From: Caldilineaceae bacterium
Lineage (GTDB): Bacteria; Chloroflexota; Anaerolineae; Caldilineales; Caldilineaceae
Reading direction: 5' to 3'
Length of the DNA: 64,000 bases
Assembly (NCBI GenBank): GCA_022842065.1
Contig: JALHQH010000008.1
Coordinates: 248,001 to 312,000 of the forward strand
The notes under the pieces were generated by a model, which was not told the origin of the DNA, did no database searches, and saw nothing but the letters and a program-made list of their open reading frames with translations. Both the position numbers and the translations under genes were made by a program. Positions within the stretch are counted from its first letter, which is position 1. Each line of letters opens with the position of its first letter. Positions 20,036 to 29,745 of the stretch are shown here, piece by piece.

Positions 20036-21036
20036 TAGGCTAACTCCTTCAGGGCAAATGGGGGTTGTGCCGACAACCCAGGTTGTGTCGTGAACCAACC
20101 GGCCAGGCGACCACGCAGATAGCCAAAGGTTGTCACTGCTAGCCCGAGCACAATTGCCGTGGCTCGGCCTACCCCACCGCGGTCATATCGGGTGAGCGTA
20201 TCGAGTAGCCCGCGTAGCGCACCCTGTGGGAGTATTTGTAAAGTGTAGGTCCACTCGGAAGCAAGCCCATCGTTGGTCCCGACCAGATTGGTTACCTGTG
20301 CCTTGGAGAGTCCTTCGGCGTAGCAGCGCGCAACTAAATAGGGCCACGTGGCGCGTGCCGCCGGCACATAGTGATGGACTCGTGCTTGTGGTTCATAATA
20401 CAAGCTGCGATCCGGCCAATATTGGAGGGCACGAATACACAGCTCTGTTTCCTCACAGCCAAGCGGTTTGGTGCCGATCCGCCCCATCCCGTGGCGAAAG
20501 CCGCCAACTGCGGTGAAGACTTCGCGGCGAAAAGACATGTTACAGCCGATCAAGTTACGCACCGGAGCGGCGGTCGTCGGCAGCCCGCGATAGGTACAGC
20601 CGACCACCCAGTGAAATTCGCTGGGGAACCACGCGGGCCGAAACTGCGCCCATTGGGGTACAATCGCACCGCCTACGCCGATGACCTGATCGTCGCGATA
20701 GGCGGCAGCAAGGTATTCTAACCAGGTCGGTTCAGCGATGGCATCTTCATCCATAAAGGCGATGATGGCTCCCTGCGCCACCGCAATCCCACTATTGCGT
20801 GCCCCTGATAGCCCGCGCACCTCTTTGTTGGGAATGACTTGAACACCTGCAAATTGGATGCCAGCAAATTGGACGGCTGCACGAGCCAATAGTGACGGAT
20901 TCTCATCAATTACCACGATTATTTCGCGTGGTGCCACCAATTGACGTTTGATGGAGGCCACTGCGGAGATTAGATCATCCCACCGTTGTTCTGTATAAGC
21001 ACAGATAATGACAGTGATATCAGCGATTTGTTGCAT
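20035..21036 (-). CDS. Glycosyltransferase family 2
   Basis: The 333-residue GT-A enzyme begins ITVIICAYTEQRWDDL and has the nucleotide-binding GLSGARNSGI and an acidic metal-binding motif in AFMDEDA (Asp-Glu-Asp instead of the common Asp-x-Asp). A C-terminal hydrophobic stretch near residue 290 suggests membrane association. GT2 enzymes of this sort add sugars to lipid-linked oligosaccharides. GGGAG precedes the start, and its stop is fused to the next gene's start. The donor sugar is not predictable. Confidence 0.85.
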   Translation of the reverse strand: MQQIADITVIICAYTEQRWDDLISAVASIKRQLVAPREIIVVIDENPSLLARAAVQFAGIQFAGVQVIPNKEVRGLSGARNSGIAVAQGAIIAFMDEDAIAEPTWLEYLAAAYRDDQVIGVGGAIVPQWAQFRPAWFPSEFHWVVGCTYRGLPTTAAPVRNLIGCNMSFRREVFTAVGGFRHGMGRIGTKPLGCEETELCIRALQYWPDRSLYYEPQARVHHYVPAARATWPYLVARCYAEGLSKAQVTNLVGTNDGLASEWTYTLQILPQGALRGLLDTLTRYDRGGVGRATAIVLGLAVTTFGYLRGRLAGWFTTQPGLSAQPPFALKELA

Positions 21037-21146
21037 GAAACTACTCCCTTTGTTGCAGCATATGATTTGGCAACTTGCCCAATAAACGATGTAGTAAACG
21101 ATTCAGTAATCAATGGCGGTGATTAGTCAAGTTGCCATGATAGCGA

Positions 21147-21935
21147 TTAACCGACCGCCGGGCCCTGCACCAAGCGCAGCGAACGTCCACGCACCCATTC
21201 GCGTAAGATCGTCTTGAGCACGCGCCAGCCATCGGGGAAAGTGCGGAGATTGCTTTCGCCATAGACTCGATCTTCTTCAAAGCTGGGCACCTCGGCGACG
21301 CGTAAGCCATGATAGAGCGCCCGCACATTCATCATTGTCTCCACCTCAAAACCTTCGGCGTCGAGTTCCAGGCGGTCAACTACCTTGCGCCAGAAGGCGT
21401 TATAGCCATAACACAGATCGCTGAAGCTGCCGCCAAAGAGCACACGCACACTCATCGTAAAGCCCCAGTTTCCAAAGCGGCGCAACCAGGTCATATCGGC
21501 TGTCCCGCCGCCTTGCATAAAACGTGAGCCTTTGACAAAATCAGCGCCAGCGAGCAGCGCCCCAATAAAGGCGGGGATCTCGGCCGGGTTGGTGGAGCCA
21601 TCGGCATCCAGCATCACGATGATGTCACCGGTGGCGGCGGCAAAACCGGTGCGCAGGGCCGAACCCTTGCCCGGTCCCTGTTGCATGACCACGCGCACGC
21701 CGGGCCAGAGTTTCTCGGCAACGGCAATGGTGTTGTCAGTGGAATAACCGTCCACCAGCACAACTTCATGTACCCAACTAGGGATCCGGGGCAAGACGTG
21801 GGGCAGGTTCTCCGCTTCGTTGAGTGCAGGGATCACGACGCTCACCTTAGCCGCATGCATCGAGTGGGCTGACGTAAAGGTGTGATGGTGGGTATGCGAA
21901 ACGACATCAGCAACGGGGAAATTTAGCTTACTCAT
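21147..21935 (-). CDS. GT2 polyprenyl-phosphate glycosyltransferase (DPM1/GtrB type)
   Basis: The 262-residue protein has the dolichol-phosphate mannose synthase signatures SVVIPALNEAENLP, VDGYSTDNT, GKGSALRTGF and the catalytic MLDADGSTNP. It lacks the C-terminal membrane helices of GtrB. Enzymes of this group load a sugar from an NDP donor onto polyprenyl phosphate, giving the donor that GT-C enzymes use. That matches the GT-C-like protein three genes downstream. The His-rich N-terminus (SHTHHHTF) is not part of the fold. It is the first gene of the polysaccharide run. Confidence 0.85.
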   Translation of the reverse strand: MSKLNFPVADVVSHTHHHTFTSAHSMHAAKVSVVIPALNEAENLPHVLPRIPSWVHEVVLVDGYSTDNTIAVAEKLWPGVRVVMQQGPGKGSALRTGFAAATGDIIVMLDADGSTNPAEIPAFIGALLAGADFVKGSRFMQGGGTADMTWLRRFGNWGFTMSVRVLFGGSFSDLCYGYNAFWRKVVDRLELDAEGFEVETMMNVRALYHGLRVAEVPSFEEDRVYGESNLRTFPDGWRVLKTILREWVRGRSLRLVQGPAVG

Positions 21936-22780
21936 CTCTTAGAGTCCTTTCAAGATCAGGTGAATTAATTAGATCGTTGTTCGTGCTTGACGCTTTCCTG
22001 CTTTTGTTGATGGCAATCAGCGGAAAAGCGCAATAGATTAAGGGATGTGTTGGTCAGTCAAAAGAGATTTGCACGGCACTGTGCAGTCGTTGGGCTTTGC
22101 CCTTTGTGTGTGCTCTGTTACCCAAGTACTAGTGATGACGTGGAAAGCTACGCAAATTCCATTACAGAACCGTGACAAACCTAACGATAAAGAAAGCTTA
22201 TTTTCTCTACCTCTGGTAGAGAGGTAAAAATAGGCCGTATCCTTGATCAAATTCATCTACATTTGTTACAAAACTGCCCGTAACTTTTTTAAAAGGGCCT
22301 ATTTTCTACCTGTTTTCCACACATTTTCGCCGTCTGTTTGAGGGGAATGCTGACAATCGGTTGTAATAAAAGAGGAAGTGTAAGGCAAGGAAAGATAAAC
22401 AGGACGCGGAGATTCCGCATGCAAGCTCAATTAGATTACATTGGTGAAATCTAGCCTTCTGTTGTTTGTTTGGTTGCTCTTGTCTGTCGCGTTGTATTTT
22501 TGTTTGAGGGATACTTGCTCTGGGCGGATTGCCAAAGCAGCCGATGAATAGGCTGCTTTGGCAATCCGCCCAGAGCAGACGAACAAATTGCCCCAAAAAG
22601 TAAAATACACCCAATCTGTTCGGTTATGTTTGACAAAAACCCTATCGCCTACTACGATCATGGTCAGGTAAAGCCAAGCAAAACCAACTTAACGATCCTT
22701 ATTTGGGGATTGTCTTCATGCGTAGCACAAGGCCGCTGGCGTCGCGCTACGTCACACATCTGTAGAGAAAGCCACCACCT
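21936..22780. other. 845-bp divergent intergenic region
   Basis: No convincing gene is seen. This AT-rich gap separates the minus-strand polysaccharide genes from the plus-strand sugar genes and should hold promoters for both. It contains a small hairpin (CTCTACC-TCT-GGTAGAG, 22205-22221) and a long palindrome (22517-22576). Short reading frames here lack ribosome-binding sites. Confidence 0.6.
22517..22576. repeat. Perfect 26-bp inverted repeat
   Basis: GCTCTGGGCGGATTGCCAAA and six more bases (22517-22542) pair exactly with 22551-22576 around the loop GATGAATA. It lies far from any stop codon, so a terminator role is unlikely. It could be a cruciform-forming or REP-like element. Confidence 0.75.
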
Positions 22781-23842
22781 ATGAATATTCGTAAAACATT
22801 ATTTGGGGTCATGCCCGATCAACAACCGATTGAGTGTTACCGTTTAGCGAGTGACGCACAGGACGGTGTACCTGTCATCGTCGAGATTCTGACCTATGGC
22901 GGCATAATCAAGTCGCTGCAAGTACCTGATCGCAACGGTAAAGTGGATGATGTTGTGCTGGGCTTTGATGCGCTGGAGCCATACCTCACCCACAACCCCT
23001 TCTTCGGCTGTATTGCCGGGCGTTATGCCAACCGTATTGCCGGTGGTCGCTTTCAACTAGATGAAGTGGCATACACCTTGGCCTGTAACAACGGCCCGAA
23101 CCATTTGCACGGTGGGCTGCAAGGGTTTGACAAAGTCAACTGGCAAGCCGAAAGTGGGCAGGCTGCCGATCACGTTGCCCTGCAACTAACCTATCAGAGC
23201 GCGGATGGGGAAGAAGGTTATCCTGGTCAGCTAACGACCACGATTACCTATACGCTCAACAACCAAGGCGAATTGCGGATTGATTACCGCGCGATGACCG
23301 ACAAAGCGACAATTCTCAACCTGACTAATCACACCTACTTCAATTTGGCCGGCGGTGGTGCCGTACTTGATCATGTGGTGCTGATTGACGCTGACCGCTA
23401 TACGCCGGTCAATGCCGGGTTGATTCCAACCGGCGAACTCGCCCCCGTCACCGGCACGCCATTTGATTTTCGCACGCCAACGGCGATTGGGGCGCGCATT
23501 AATGAAGAGCATGAACAGTTACGTTATGGTGGCGGCTACGATCATAATTGGGTCCTTAACGGCACTGGGTTACGCCACGCCATCACCGTTACCGAGGCGA
23601 ACAGTGGTCGGCGGCTAGAGGTGGCAACCACCCAACCGGGCGTGCAGTTCTACACCGGTAACATGCTGCCGGACCGTTTGGCCGGTAAAGGCGGTGTTGA
23701 ATATACCAAGCGCACTGGCTTTTGCTTGGAGACCCAGCATTTCCCCGATTCGCCCAATCAACCCCATTTCCCCACCGTTGTTCTGCGCCCAGGCGAACAG
23801 TTTCAGGAGAGTACAAGCTTTCGCTTTGGCGTGGTGAACTGA
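22781..23842 (+). CDS. galM: Aldose 1-epimerase (mutarotase)
   Basis: The 353-residue protein interconverts alpha and beta anomers of aldoses such as galactose, glucose, xylose or arabinose. Family marks are AGRYANRIAGG, NHLHGG (catalytic base partner His), LTNHTYFNLAG (catalytic His) and a C-terminal FCLETQHFPDSPN with the catalytic Glu. Length is standard for GalM. It is cytoplasmic since no signal peptide is present. It precedes a LacI regulator and sugar ABC genes, so it likely prepares imported or released sugars for kinases or isomerases. The ribosome-binding site (GAGAAAG) is weak. Confidence 0.92.
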   Translation: MNIRKTLFGVMPDQQPIECYRLASDAQDGVPVIVEILTYGGIIKSLQVPDRNGKVDDVVLGFDALEPYLTHNPFFGCIAGRYANRIAGGRFQLDEVAYTLACNNGPNHLHGGLQGFDKVNWQAESGQAADHVALQLTYQSADGEEGYPGQLTTTITYTLNNQGELRIDYRAMTDKATILNLTNHTYFNLAGGGAVLDHVVLIDADRYTPVNAGLIPTGELAPVTGTPFDFRTPTAIGARINEEHEQLRYGGGYDHNWVLNGTGLRHAITVTEANSGRRLEVATTQPGVQFYTGNMLPDRLAGKGGVEYTKRTGFCLETQHFPDSPNQPHFPTVVLRPGEQFQESTSFRFGVVN

Positions 23843-23930
23843 GGACGGACGACCGACGACCGATGACCGACGACCGACCGGCGGCTGGGCTTGTCGAAGC
23901 CAAAGGTCGTCCCTCGTCGGTCGTCTCCCA
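23843..23930. repeat. GACGACC direct and inverted repeats
   Basis: Six or so copies of GACGACC/GATGACC follow the galM stop codon. They can pair with GGTCGTCC and GTCGGTCGTC at 23905-23928 to give a stable hairpin. The loop holds GGCTTGTCGAAGCC, part of the dispersed TTCGACAAGC family. It may terminate galM transcription. Confidence 0.55.
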
Positions 23931-23975
23931 ACATACCTGCCCACGTTGGAATTGCTACACATTGCCCCGTTTCGA

Positions 23976-24005
23976 TTGACAAGCTTTGCACGCATATGCT
24001 AGAAT
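23976..24005 (+). promoter_or_regulatory. Sigma-70-type promoter for the LacI gene
   Basis: TTGACA (23976-23981), an 18-base spacer and TAGAAT (24000-24005) form a good promoter reading toward the LacI-family gene. The predicted leader is about 187 bases long. The region just downstream (ATACGTAGTACCGCATACG) has partial symmetry that could be an operator for autoregulation. Confidence 0.6.
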
Positions 24006-24198
24006 ACGTAGTACCGCATACGATTGCATAACATATTCCCTATCCGTAAGCCATTGTTTTGCACCTTTTTGAGTAGAATACCGTCCTGCCAACGGCTTTC
24101 TGCTCGATACGTTCGCTGTAATCGCTGTGCGTAACTGACTCTCGCCGCAAGGCGATGGGGTCCACCTTTACGGATGCACCTGAATTCGTATTCCTTGC

Positions 24199-25239
24199 AT
24201 GACAAATCAGAGACGTACGCAGCCGTCGCGGCGTGTGACGATGCGCGACGTTGCTCAGCTGGCGCAAGTTTCGCAGAGCACGGTTTCGCGCGTCCTCAGT
24301 CGCACACCGCAGGCCATTCCGATTGGGGAAGAGACGCGCCAACGCGTATTAACAGCGGTGGCGCAATTGGGCTATTATCCCAACTTGCACGCCGGCAGTT
24401 TGCGTGGCCAGCCGACGCGGCTGATTGCGATGATGATCGCTGACATTGCCAATCCGTTTTATCATCCCATGGTGCGCGCCGTGCAGGATATTGCCCATCT
24501 GCATGGCTATGATGTGCTGGTGGCTAACAGCGATCATCTGCGGGCGAATGAGCTGCACTTCTGCGAGTCGATCATCCGCCGCCCGGTCGATGGCATTATT
24601 ATGGTGCCTTACCATCTGACTGATGCCGAGCTGGATAGTCTCTTTGCCCAGACGGGGGCCGCGATTGCGGTTTTGGGTCAACATATCACCCATCCGGCCG
24701 TTGATGTGGTTGGGGTGGATGATGGGGCCGCCATGTTTGCCTTGACCGATTGGCTGATCAAAGCCCGCCAACATAAACGCATCGGCTACATCGGGGTGAC
24801 CAGTCAATTCGCCACCGGTGCCCGTCGTCAAGCCGCTTTTATGTGTGCCATGACGGCTGCCGGCTTACAGATTAACCCTGATTACATCCAAGAAGGGGAT
24901 TGGTCGGTCGAAAGCGGTCAACAGGCGATGATGCTGTTGTTGCAACTACCCCAGCCCCCCCGTGCGGTGATTGCCTGTAACGATCAAATGGCAATTGGGG
25001 CGATGCTCGCTGCCGAATTATGTGGTGTGCGTATCCCCGACGAAGTCGCCGTGGCAGGCTTTGATGATATCCCCGCTGCCTCTTGGATCCGCCCACGCTT
25101 GACTACTGTCGCCCAACCAGCGACCCTGATCGGCCAAGCGCTGGCTGCGGCGGTTTTTAATCGGATTGATGGCGTAGTAACGGAACCGCGCCCATTTCAC
25201 GAGATTCAGTATCGCCTGATTGCTCGCGAATCGGCGTGA
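24199..25239 (+). CDS. LacI-family transcriptional regulator
   Basis: The 346-residue protein has a LacI helix-turn-helix at 14-34 ([20 protein letters not shown]) and hinge helix ([22 protein letters not shown]), followed by a periplasmic-binding-protein-like sugar sensor ending near residue 335. It should repress the downstream ABC sugar genes until a sugar or its derivative binds. The basic N-terminal tail (QRRTQPSRR) is longer than usual. There is no clear ribosome-binding site before the ATG. A small GCTGC-GCTA-GCAGC hairpin follows the stop codon. Confidence 0.92.
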   Translation: MTNQRRTQPSRRVTMRDVAQLAQVSQSTVSRVLSRTPQAIPIGEETRQRVLTAVAQLGYYPNLHAGSLRGQPTRLIAMMIADIANPFYHPMVRAVQDIAHLHGYDVLVANSDHLRANELHFCESIIRRPVDGIIMVPYHLTDAELDSLFAQTGAAIAVLGQHITHPAVDVVGVDDGAAMFALTDWLIKARQHKRIGYIGVTSQFATGARRQAAFMCAMTAAGLQINPDYIQEGDWSVESGQQAMMLLLQLPQPPRAVIACNDQMAIGAMLAAELCGVRIPDEVAVAGFDDIPAASWIRPRLTTVAQPATLIGQALAAAVFNRIDGVVTEPRPFHEIQYRLIARESA

Positions 25240-25378
25240 AATGGCTTGTGCGGCCGTAGCTATAAGCTGGAGCTGCGCTAGCAGCCCTAAAGATTTAATT
25301 TAGCGCGGTTTTATGACTTTTGTTGGGTTTTATTCTATCTGTTTGATCTAGATGTGCTGAACCAGAGGAGAAATAACG

Positions 25379-26785
25379 ATGAATCGTGTAGAGACGAAAT
25401 TCAGTTTGTCGCGGCGGCAATTCCTGGTCAATAGTGCAGCGGTTTCTGCATTGTTGATGTTGACGGCCTGCCCGTCTTCGACCCCAACCGGCGGCGATAC
25501 TGCGCCCGTTGAAGTCGCCCCAGCCGAACCCGCGGCCGAACCAACCGTTGCCATCGGTGAGTATGGCAGTGGTGGCGATCCGGTCGTGCTCTGGCATGGC
25601 CTTGGTGGTGCTGACGGCGCGACCTTCGCCGTGATGTTGGAACAATATGCCACCGAAAACAGCGCCCCGGTCCGCTCCGAAACCTACGGCTGGGATGTCT
25701 TCTTCCAGAAGTTCCCCACTGCAGTGGCCGCCGGTACCCCGCCTGACATGGCAATTTTCCACGCCGCCGAAATTCCCCAGATGGCCGATCAGGGCTTGAT
25801 TATGGCCGTCGATGATGTCTTCTTCAGCACCGACCGCTTGCCCAAGGATGATTTCACCCCAGCGATCATGCAGACGATCACCGTTGATGGCGCCACGATG
25901 GCCATCCCCTTTGACACCCACGGCTGGAACATGTATGTCAACACCGACTTGGTCAAGGCCGCCGGTGGCGATCCTGAGAACCTGCCCAAGAATGGGACGG
26001 AATGGCTCGACTTGGCGCTGAAGATTACCACCGACGAGGGGGGCAAGCACCCAGGCGAAGCGGGCTTTGATCCCGAAAAGGTCAAGGTTTGGGCGTGGCA
26101 CCAGAGCTGGAACCGCTTCACCTATCCTTCCCTGCTGGGCATGTTTGGCGGTGGGATCTTTGATGCCGAGAGCAACCAGGCAACCTTGAACAGCGAAGCG
26201 AATATGCAAGCGCTGCAATATGTTTACGATCTCTACTACACCCACCACGTCGCCCCGGCCCCGCTGCCTGGGCTGCCTGGCGCATATGATTTCTTCAAGC
26301 CCAATACGCTGGCCTTCATGTGGGATGGTACCTGGTCGCTGAACTTCTTCAAAGACAACCCCGATGTCGAAAAGGTCACGATTGCCGCACCGTTGAGTTC
26401 CTTCTCACCCGACGGCACGATTACGCAAAAGATCGATGCCCACATCCTCTCGCTGCCGGTCGGCATTGATGATGCCGCCCTGGAACGCTCCAGCAACCTG
26501 ATCGAATGGCTCTCCAACAGTGGTAAGACCTGGGCCACTTCCGGCCAGATCCCCGCGCGCACCTCAGTGCAGCAGGATCCGGACGTGCAGGCGATTTGGT
26601 CCGTCAAGTCGGCTGCCGAGAACTTCGCCAACTATGGCAAGACCGATGTGGCGCACAAAGCCTTCATCGAAATCCAGACTGCATGGGAAGCTGCCATCGG
26701 TGCCGCTATGTCCAACACCACCCCGTTGGCCCAGGCGTTGGAAGAAGGTAATACGACGATTCAGGCGATTCTCGACCGCGGTTAA
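25379..26785 (+). CDS. ABC sugar-binding lipoprotein
   Basis: The 468-residue extracytoplasmic solute-binding protein (family 1, MalE/UgpB-like) has a signal with twin arginines (LSRRQFLVNSAA) and a lipobox LTAC with Cys at about position 31. It is probably exported folded by Tat and lipid-anchored. A Pro/Ala/Glu linker precedes the binding lobes. It captures a carbohydrate for the two permeases downstream. The ligand cannot be read from sequence, but GH51 and uronate genes nearby make arabinose- or xylose-containing sugars likely. AGGAG lies at ideal spacing. No ATPase gene is present, so a shared MsiK/UgpC-type ATPase elsewhere is expected. Confidence 0.92.
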   Translation: MNRVETKFSLSRRQFLVNSAAVSALLMLTACPSSTPTGGDTAPVEVAPAEPAAEPTVAIGEYGSGGDPVVLWHGLGGADGATFAVMLEQYATENSAPVRSETYGWDVFFQKFPTAVAAGTPPDMAIFHAAEIPQMADQGLIMAVDDVFFSTDRLPKDDFTPAIMQTITVDGATMAIPFDTHGWNMYVNTDLVKAAGGDPENLPKNGTEWLDLALKITTDEGGKHPGEAGFDPEKVKVWAWHQSWNRFTYPSLLGMFGGGIFDAESNQATLNSEANMQALQYVYDLYYTHHVAPAPLPGLPGAYDFFKPNTLAFMWDGTWSLNFFKDNPDVEKVTIAAPLSSFSPDGTITQKIDAHILSLPVGIDDAALERSSNLIEWLSNSGKTWATSGQIPARTSVQQDPDVQAIWSVKSAAENFANYGKTDVAHKAFIEIQTAWEAAIGAAMSNTTPLAQALEEGNTTIQAILDRG

Positions 26786-26818
26786 TTTGGGATAGGTAGA
26801 TAAGTAGAATGGTAGATC

Positions 26819-26931
26819 GGTAAATCAGTATATCGGTATTGCGTTAGTAAACCCAAGATGAACCACAACACCACCGATGTACCGATTTACTGATTTACCG
26901 ATTTACTCATCTACCGATTTACTGATTTACC
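26819..26931 (+). promoter_or_regulatory. Intercistronic stem-loop with two alternative right arms
   Basis: GGTAAATCAGTATATCGGT (26819-26837) can pair, with one mismatch, with ACCGATTTACTGATTTACC at 26881-26899 or with the second copy at 26913-26931. It lies between the binding-protein and permease genes, where such structures keep binding-protein mRNA more abundant than permease mRNA. The same CTGATTTACCGAT word recurs at about 41450-41480. Confidence 0.6.
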
Positions 26932-26955
26932 CCTTTCACCGGAGACAAGGTGATC

Positions 26956-27897
26956 ATGGCCGTTAAAACACAAACCCTTCCTCGCGCCCAAGTCCGCAGC
27001 GGGGGTAGCAACCGCTGGGTCAAGCTGCGCAAAGAGTTACCCAACTATCTCTTCATTTTGCCCCATTTTGCCCTGTTTTTGATCTTTCTGGTTTACCCGA
27101 TTATTCGTGGGCTACAGATTAGCCTCTACGAATGGAAGATCATGTTGCCAACCAGCAAGCAGCCCTTCATTGGTTTTGAGAATTACACCATGCTGGCCAA
27201 TGATAAGCTCTGGTGGCAGGTGACCAACAACACGCTCTACTTTGCGGCGATTACCGTTGTCATCAATATTGCATTGGCGCTCTTTATGGCCACGGTGCTG
27301 AATAAAGGGTTTACCGGGCGCGATTTCTTCCGCACGCTCTTCTATGCCACTTCGGTGCTGTCGGTGACGGCCGTCGGCATCATTGCTGCGCGCGTCTGGG
27401 ATCCCCAACGCGGGATTATCAACTACTTTATTGTTGATGTCTTTGATGGGCCGCGCATTCAGTGGTTTGGCAGCCCAACTTGGGTATTGCCGGTCTTGGC
27501 TTTTACCACCGTCTGGTGGACCTTTGGTTTTCCCATGCTCGCCTTTCTGGCTGGTCTGCAAAACATTCCAGAAACGATCTATGAGGCGGCGAAGATCGAT
27601 GGCGCAACCGGCTGGAATTCGTTCTGGCGCATCACCCTGCCGCTGCTGACGCCCACCATGCTCTTTGTGCTGGTGACCCAATTTATCGGGCATATGCAGA
27701 TGTTTGGTCAAGCGTACCAGCTTACGGGTGGAGGGCCGGGGAATGAATCGCGCACCATCGTTTTTTACCTCTATGAAACCGCCTTTAAGTTCTTCCGGCT
27801 GGGTTATGCCTCGACCATGGCGCTCTGGTTGGCGGTCTTTATGGGGATTATTACCATGTTGCAGTTCTACCTATTGCGTGAACGTACCGAGGCATAA
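26956..27897 (+). CDS. ABC sugar permease (MalF/UgpA type)
   Basis: The 313-residue inner-membrane protein has six hydrophobic segments and the ATPase-coupling EAA loop [20 protein letters not shown] at about 208-227. It forms the channel with the second permease. The ATG at 26956 was preferred over an in-frame GTG two codons earlier; GGAG and AAGG both lie upstream. It is separated from the binding-protein gene by a stem-loop and from the next permease by about 105 bases. Confidence 0.92.
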   Translation: MAVKTQTLPRAQVRSGGSNRWVKLRKELPNYLFILPHFALFLIFLVYPIIRGLQISLYEWKIMLPTSKQPFIGFENYTMLANDKLWWQVTNNTLYFAAITVVINIALALFMATVLNKGFTGRDFFRTLFYATSVLSVTAVGIIAARVWDPQRGIINYFIVDVFDGPRIQWFGSPTWVLPVLAFTTVWWTFGFPMLAFLAGLQNIPETIYEAAKIDGATGWNSFWRITLPLLTPTMLFVLVTQFIGHMQMFGQAYQLTGGGPGNESRTIVFYLYETAFKFFRLGYASTMALWLAVFMGIITMLQFYLLRERTEA

Positions 27898-28002
27898 AGG
27901 CGAGAATGGCGATTGGGGTAGAATCCGGCGGCTAGACATAGCTGACCAGGAATGATTTCCTGTGTACCCGCGCAACGTATAGTGGAGAGATGTAAACCAA
28001 TC

Positions 28003-28917
28003 ATGGCGACAACTGCGAAAACAATTTCAACCCGTCCGCTGCCCGCCACGCGCCGGCGGCTACGCATCGACTGGGCTACGGTGGCGATTTACCTGGTTTT
28101 GCTGCCCCTGGCGGTGACACTTCTGATCCCGATCTGGTATTTGGTAGATATGGCCTTTACGCCGGAACAATATCAGTTGCGCTGGCCGATTGTCTGGCTC
28201 CCGATCCCCTTTACCTTCCAGAACTTTATCCACATCTACTATGACAAGACGCTGCCGATTATGCGTTGGCTGCTCAACAGTGCGATTGTGACTGGCTTTG
28301 GTACCCTGGCGACGATCTTACTCGCTTCGTTGAGTGCCTATGCTTTTGCCCGGCTGCAATTCCCTGGGCGCAATTTCCTCTTCTCCATGTTAATTGCCAG
28401 TTTGCTCATTCCCGGCACGGTGACGCTAATCCCGGCCTTTCTGCTGTTGCGCGATATCGGTACGATCCCGGTGGTTGGTTCCTATCTGGGCTTGGGCACT
28501 TACAGCGCGATCTGGCTGCCGGCCCTGGCCCATGCTTGGGCGATCTTCTTCCTGCGTCAACAATTTTATTCGATCCCGCGTGAACTGGAAGATGCCGCCT
28601 ATATTGACGGTGCGGGCCGCTTCCGCGTCTTCTGGCAGATCTGCTTGCCGTTGGTGCAAGCGGCGCTGGTCGCACAGGGTATTTTCACCGCGTTGGGTTT
28701 CTGGAACGATCTCTTCTGGCCACTGATCGTGCTCAACGACCGCAACGGCTTAACCTTACCGGTCGGGCTGCTGGTACTCAGCCAGGGGAGTTACATCCAA
28801 CGCGGCCTGGCCTTTGCCGGTGGCTTTATCGCCTCGGCCCCGCCCCTGATCCTCTACGCGATCTTCCAACGCCAGATTGTACAGGGGATTTCGACGGCTG
28901 GGTTGGCTGGGCGGTAA
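28003..28917 (+). CDS. ABC sugar permease (MalG/UgpE type)
   Basis: The 304-residue protein has six membrane segments and the EAA loop [21 protein letters not shown] near residue 205. It is the second half of the transporter channel. The ATG at 28003 gives a normal MalG-like N-terminus with a basic stretch before the first helix; an upstream in-frame ATG adds 17 residues without family character. A short ACACGAG repeat lies between its stop and the next gene. Confidence 0.9.
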   Translation: MATTAKTISTRPLPATRRRLRIDWATVAIYLVLLPLAVTLLIPIWYLVDMAFTPEQYQLRWPIVWLPIPFTFQNFIHIYYDKTLPIMRWLLNSAIVTGFGTLATILLASLSAYAFARLQFPGRNFLFSMLIASLLIPGTVTLIPAFLLLRDIGTIPVVGSYLGLGTYSAIWLPALAHAWAIFFLRQQFYSIPRELEDAAYIDGAGRFRVFWQICLPLVQAALVAQGIFTALGFWNDLFWPLIVLNDRNGLTLPVGLLVLSQGSYIQRGLAFAGGFIASAPPLILYAIFQRQIVQGISTAGLAGR

Positions 28918-28950
28918 CAGAAGACACGAGACACGAGACACGGAGCACAC

Positions 28951-29745
28951 ATGGAGCGGCATGAACTGATTCATGCGGGGGATTATTTGGCGGGTTTGCG
29001 CTTTAGTGGGCGTCAGATCGAGGCGATGCCGCCGGCGATTCGCCCCACCGACTTGGCCACCGCGTATGCGATGCAGGAGGTGGTTGTCAACCGGCTGGTG
29101 GCGCGCCAGGGTGGACAGCGCATTGGGTATAAGATTGCTTGTACCAGCCGTGGCGCGCAGGAGCTGTTACACGTTGATGGGCCGCTCTATGGGCAGTTGC
29201 TTTCCTTTTCGAGCCATGCCGCGCCGGCGACCTTGCGGCGGGCGGATTTCACCCAATGTGTGATCGAAGCCGAATTTGCGTTTCGGCTGGCCCTGGATGT
29301 GCCGAGCAGCACCAGGCCTTATACCGCCGCGTCGATTGTACCCTTTATTGCCGAACTGGTGCCGGGGATCGAGATCGTCAACTTCCGCTTTATTGACTGG
29401 ACGGTAGTCGGTGCGCCTTCAATTGCGGCTGACAACGCGATTCACGGGGCGTGGATTTATGGGGAGCCCGTCACCGATTGGCAACAGCTTGATCTGGCGG
29501 CACACGCCGTGCGCTTAACGGTCAACGGCAATCAATTTGACACCGGCACGGGGGCCGCAGTGCTTGGTCACCCGCTTAATGCGCTGGCGTGGCTGGCGAA
29601 TACATTGCCCGGTTATGGCAAACAGTTGCGCCAAGGGGACGCGGTGACCACGGGGGTCTGCATGAATGTCTATTTTGCCGAGGCGGGGGATCAGCTCTGT
29701 GCTGATTTTGGTGTGTTGGGCAAGGTTGAACTAAAGATCAGCTAG
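28951..29745 (+). CDS. 2-keto-4-pentenoate hydratase-like (FAH/MhpD superfamily)
   Basis: The 264-residue protein resembles MhpD-type hydratases and oxalocrotonate decarboxylases. The metal-binding Glu106-x-Glu108 is in VIEAEFAF, and Lys61 in IGYKIACT matches the conserved lysine. Family members hydrate or dehydrate 2-keto acids. Directly after sugar transport genes, a role on a 2-keto-3-deoxy sugar acid, as in non-phosphorylative pentose oxidation, is plausible but is inference. GGAG lies six bases before the ATG. Its 3' end overlaps the convergent DUF4058 gene by eight bases. Confidence 0.75.
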   Translation: MERHELIHAGDYLAGLRFSGRQIEAMPPAIRPTDLATAYAMQEVVVNRLVARQGGQRIGYKIACTSRGAQELLHVDGPLYGQLLSFSSHAAPATLRRADFTQCVIEAEFAFRLALDVPSSTRPYTAASIVPFIAELVPGIEIVNFRFIDWTVVGAPSIAADNAIHGAWIYGEPVTDWQQLDLAAHAVRLTVNGNQFDTGTGAAVLGHPLNALAWLANTLPGYGKQLRQGDAVTTGVCMNVYFAEAGDQLCADFGVLGKVELKIS

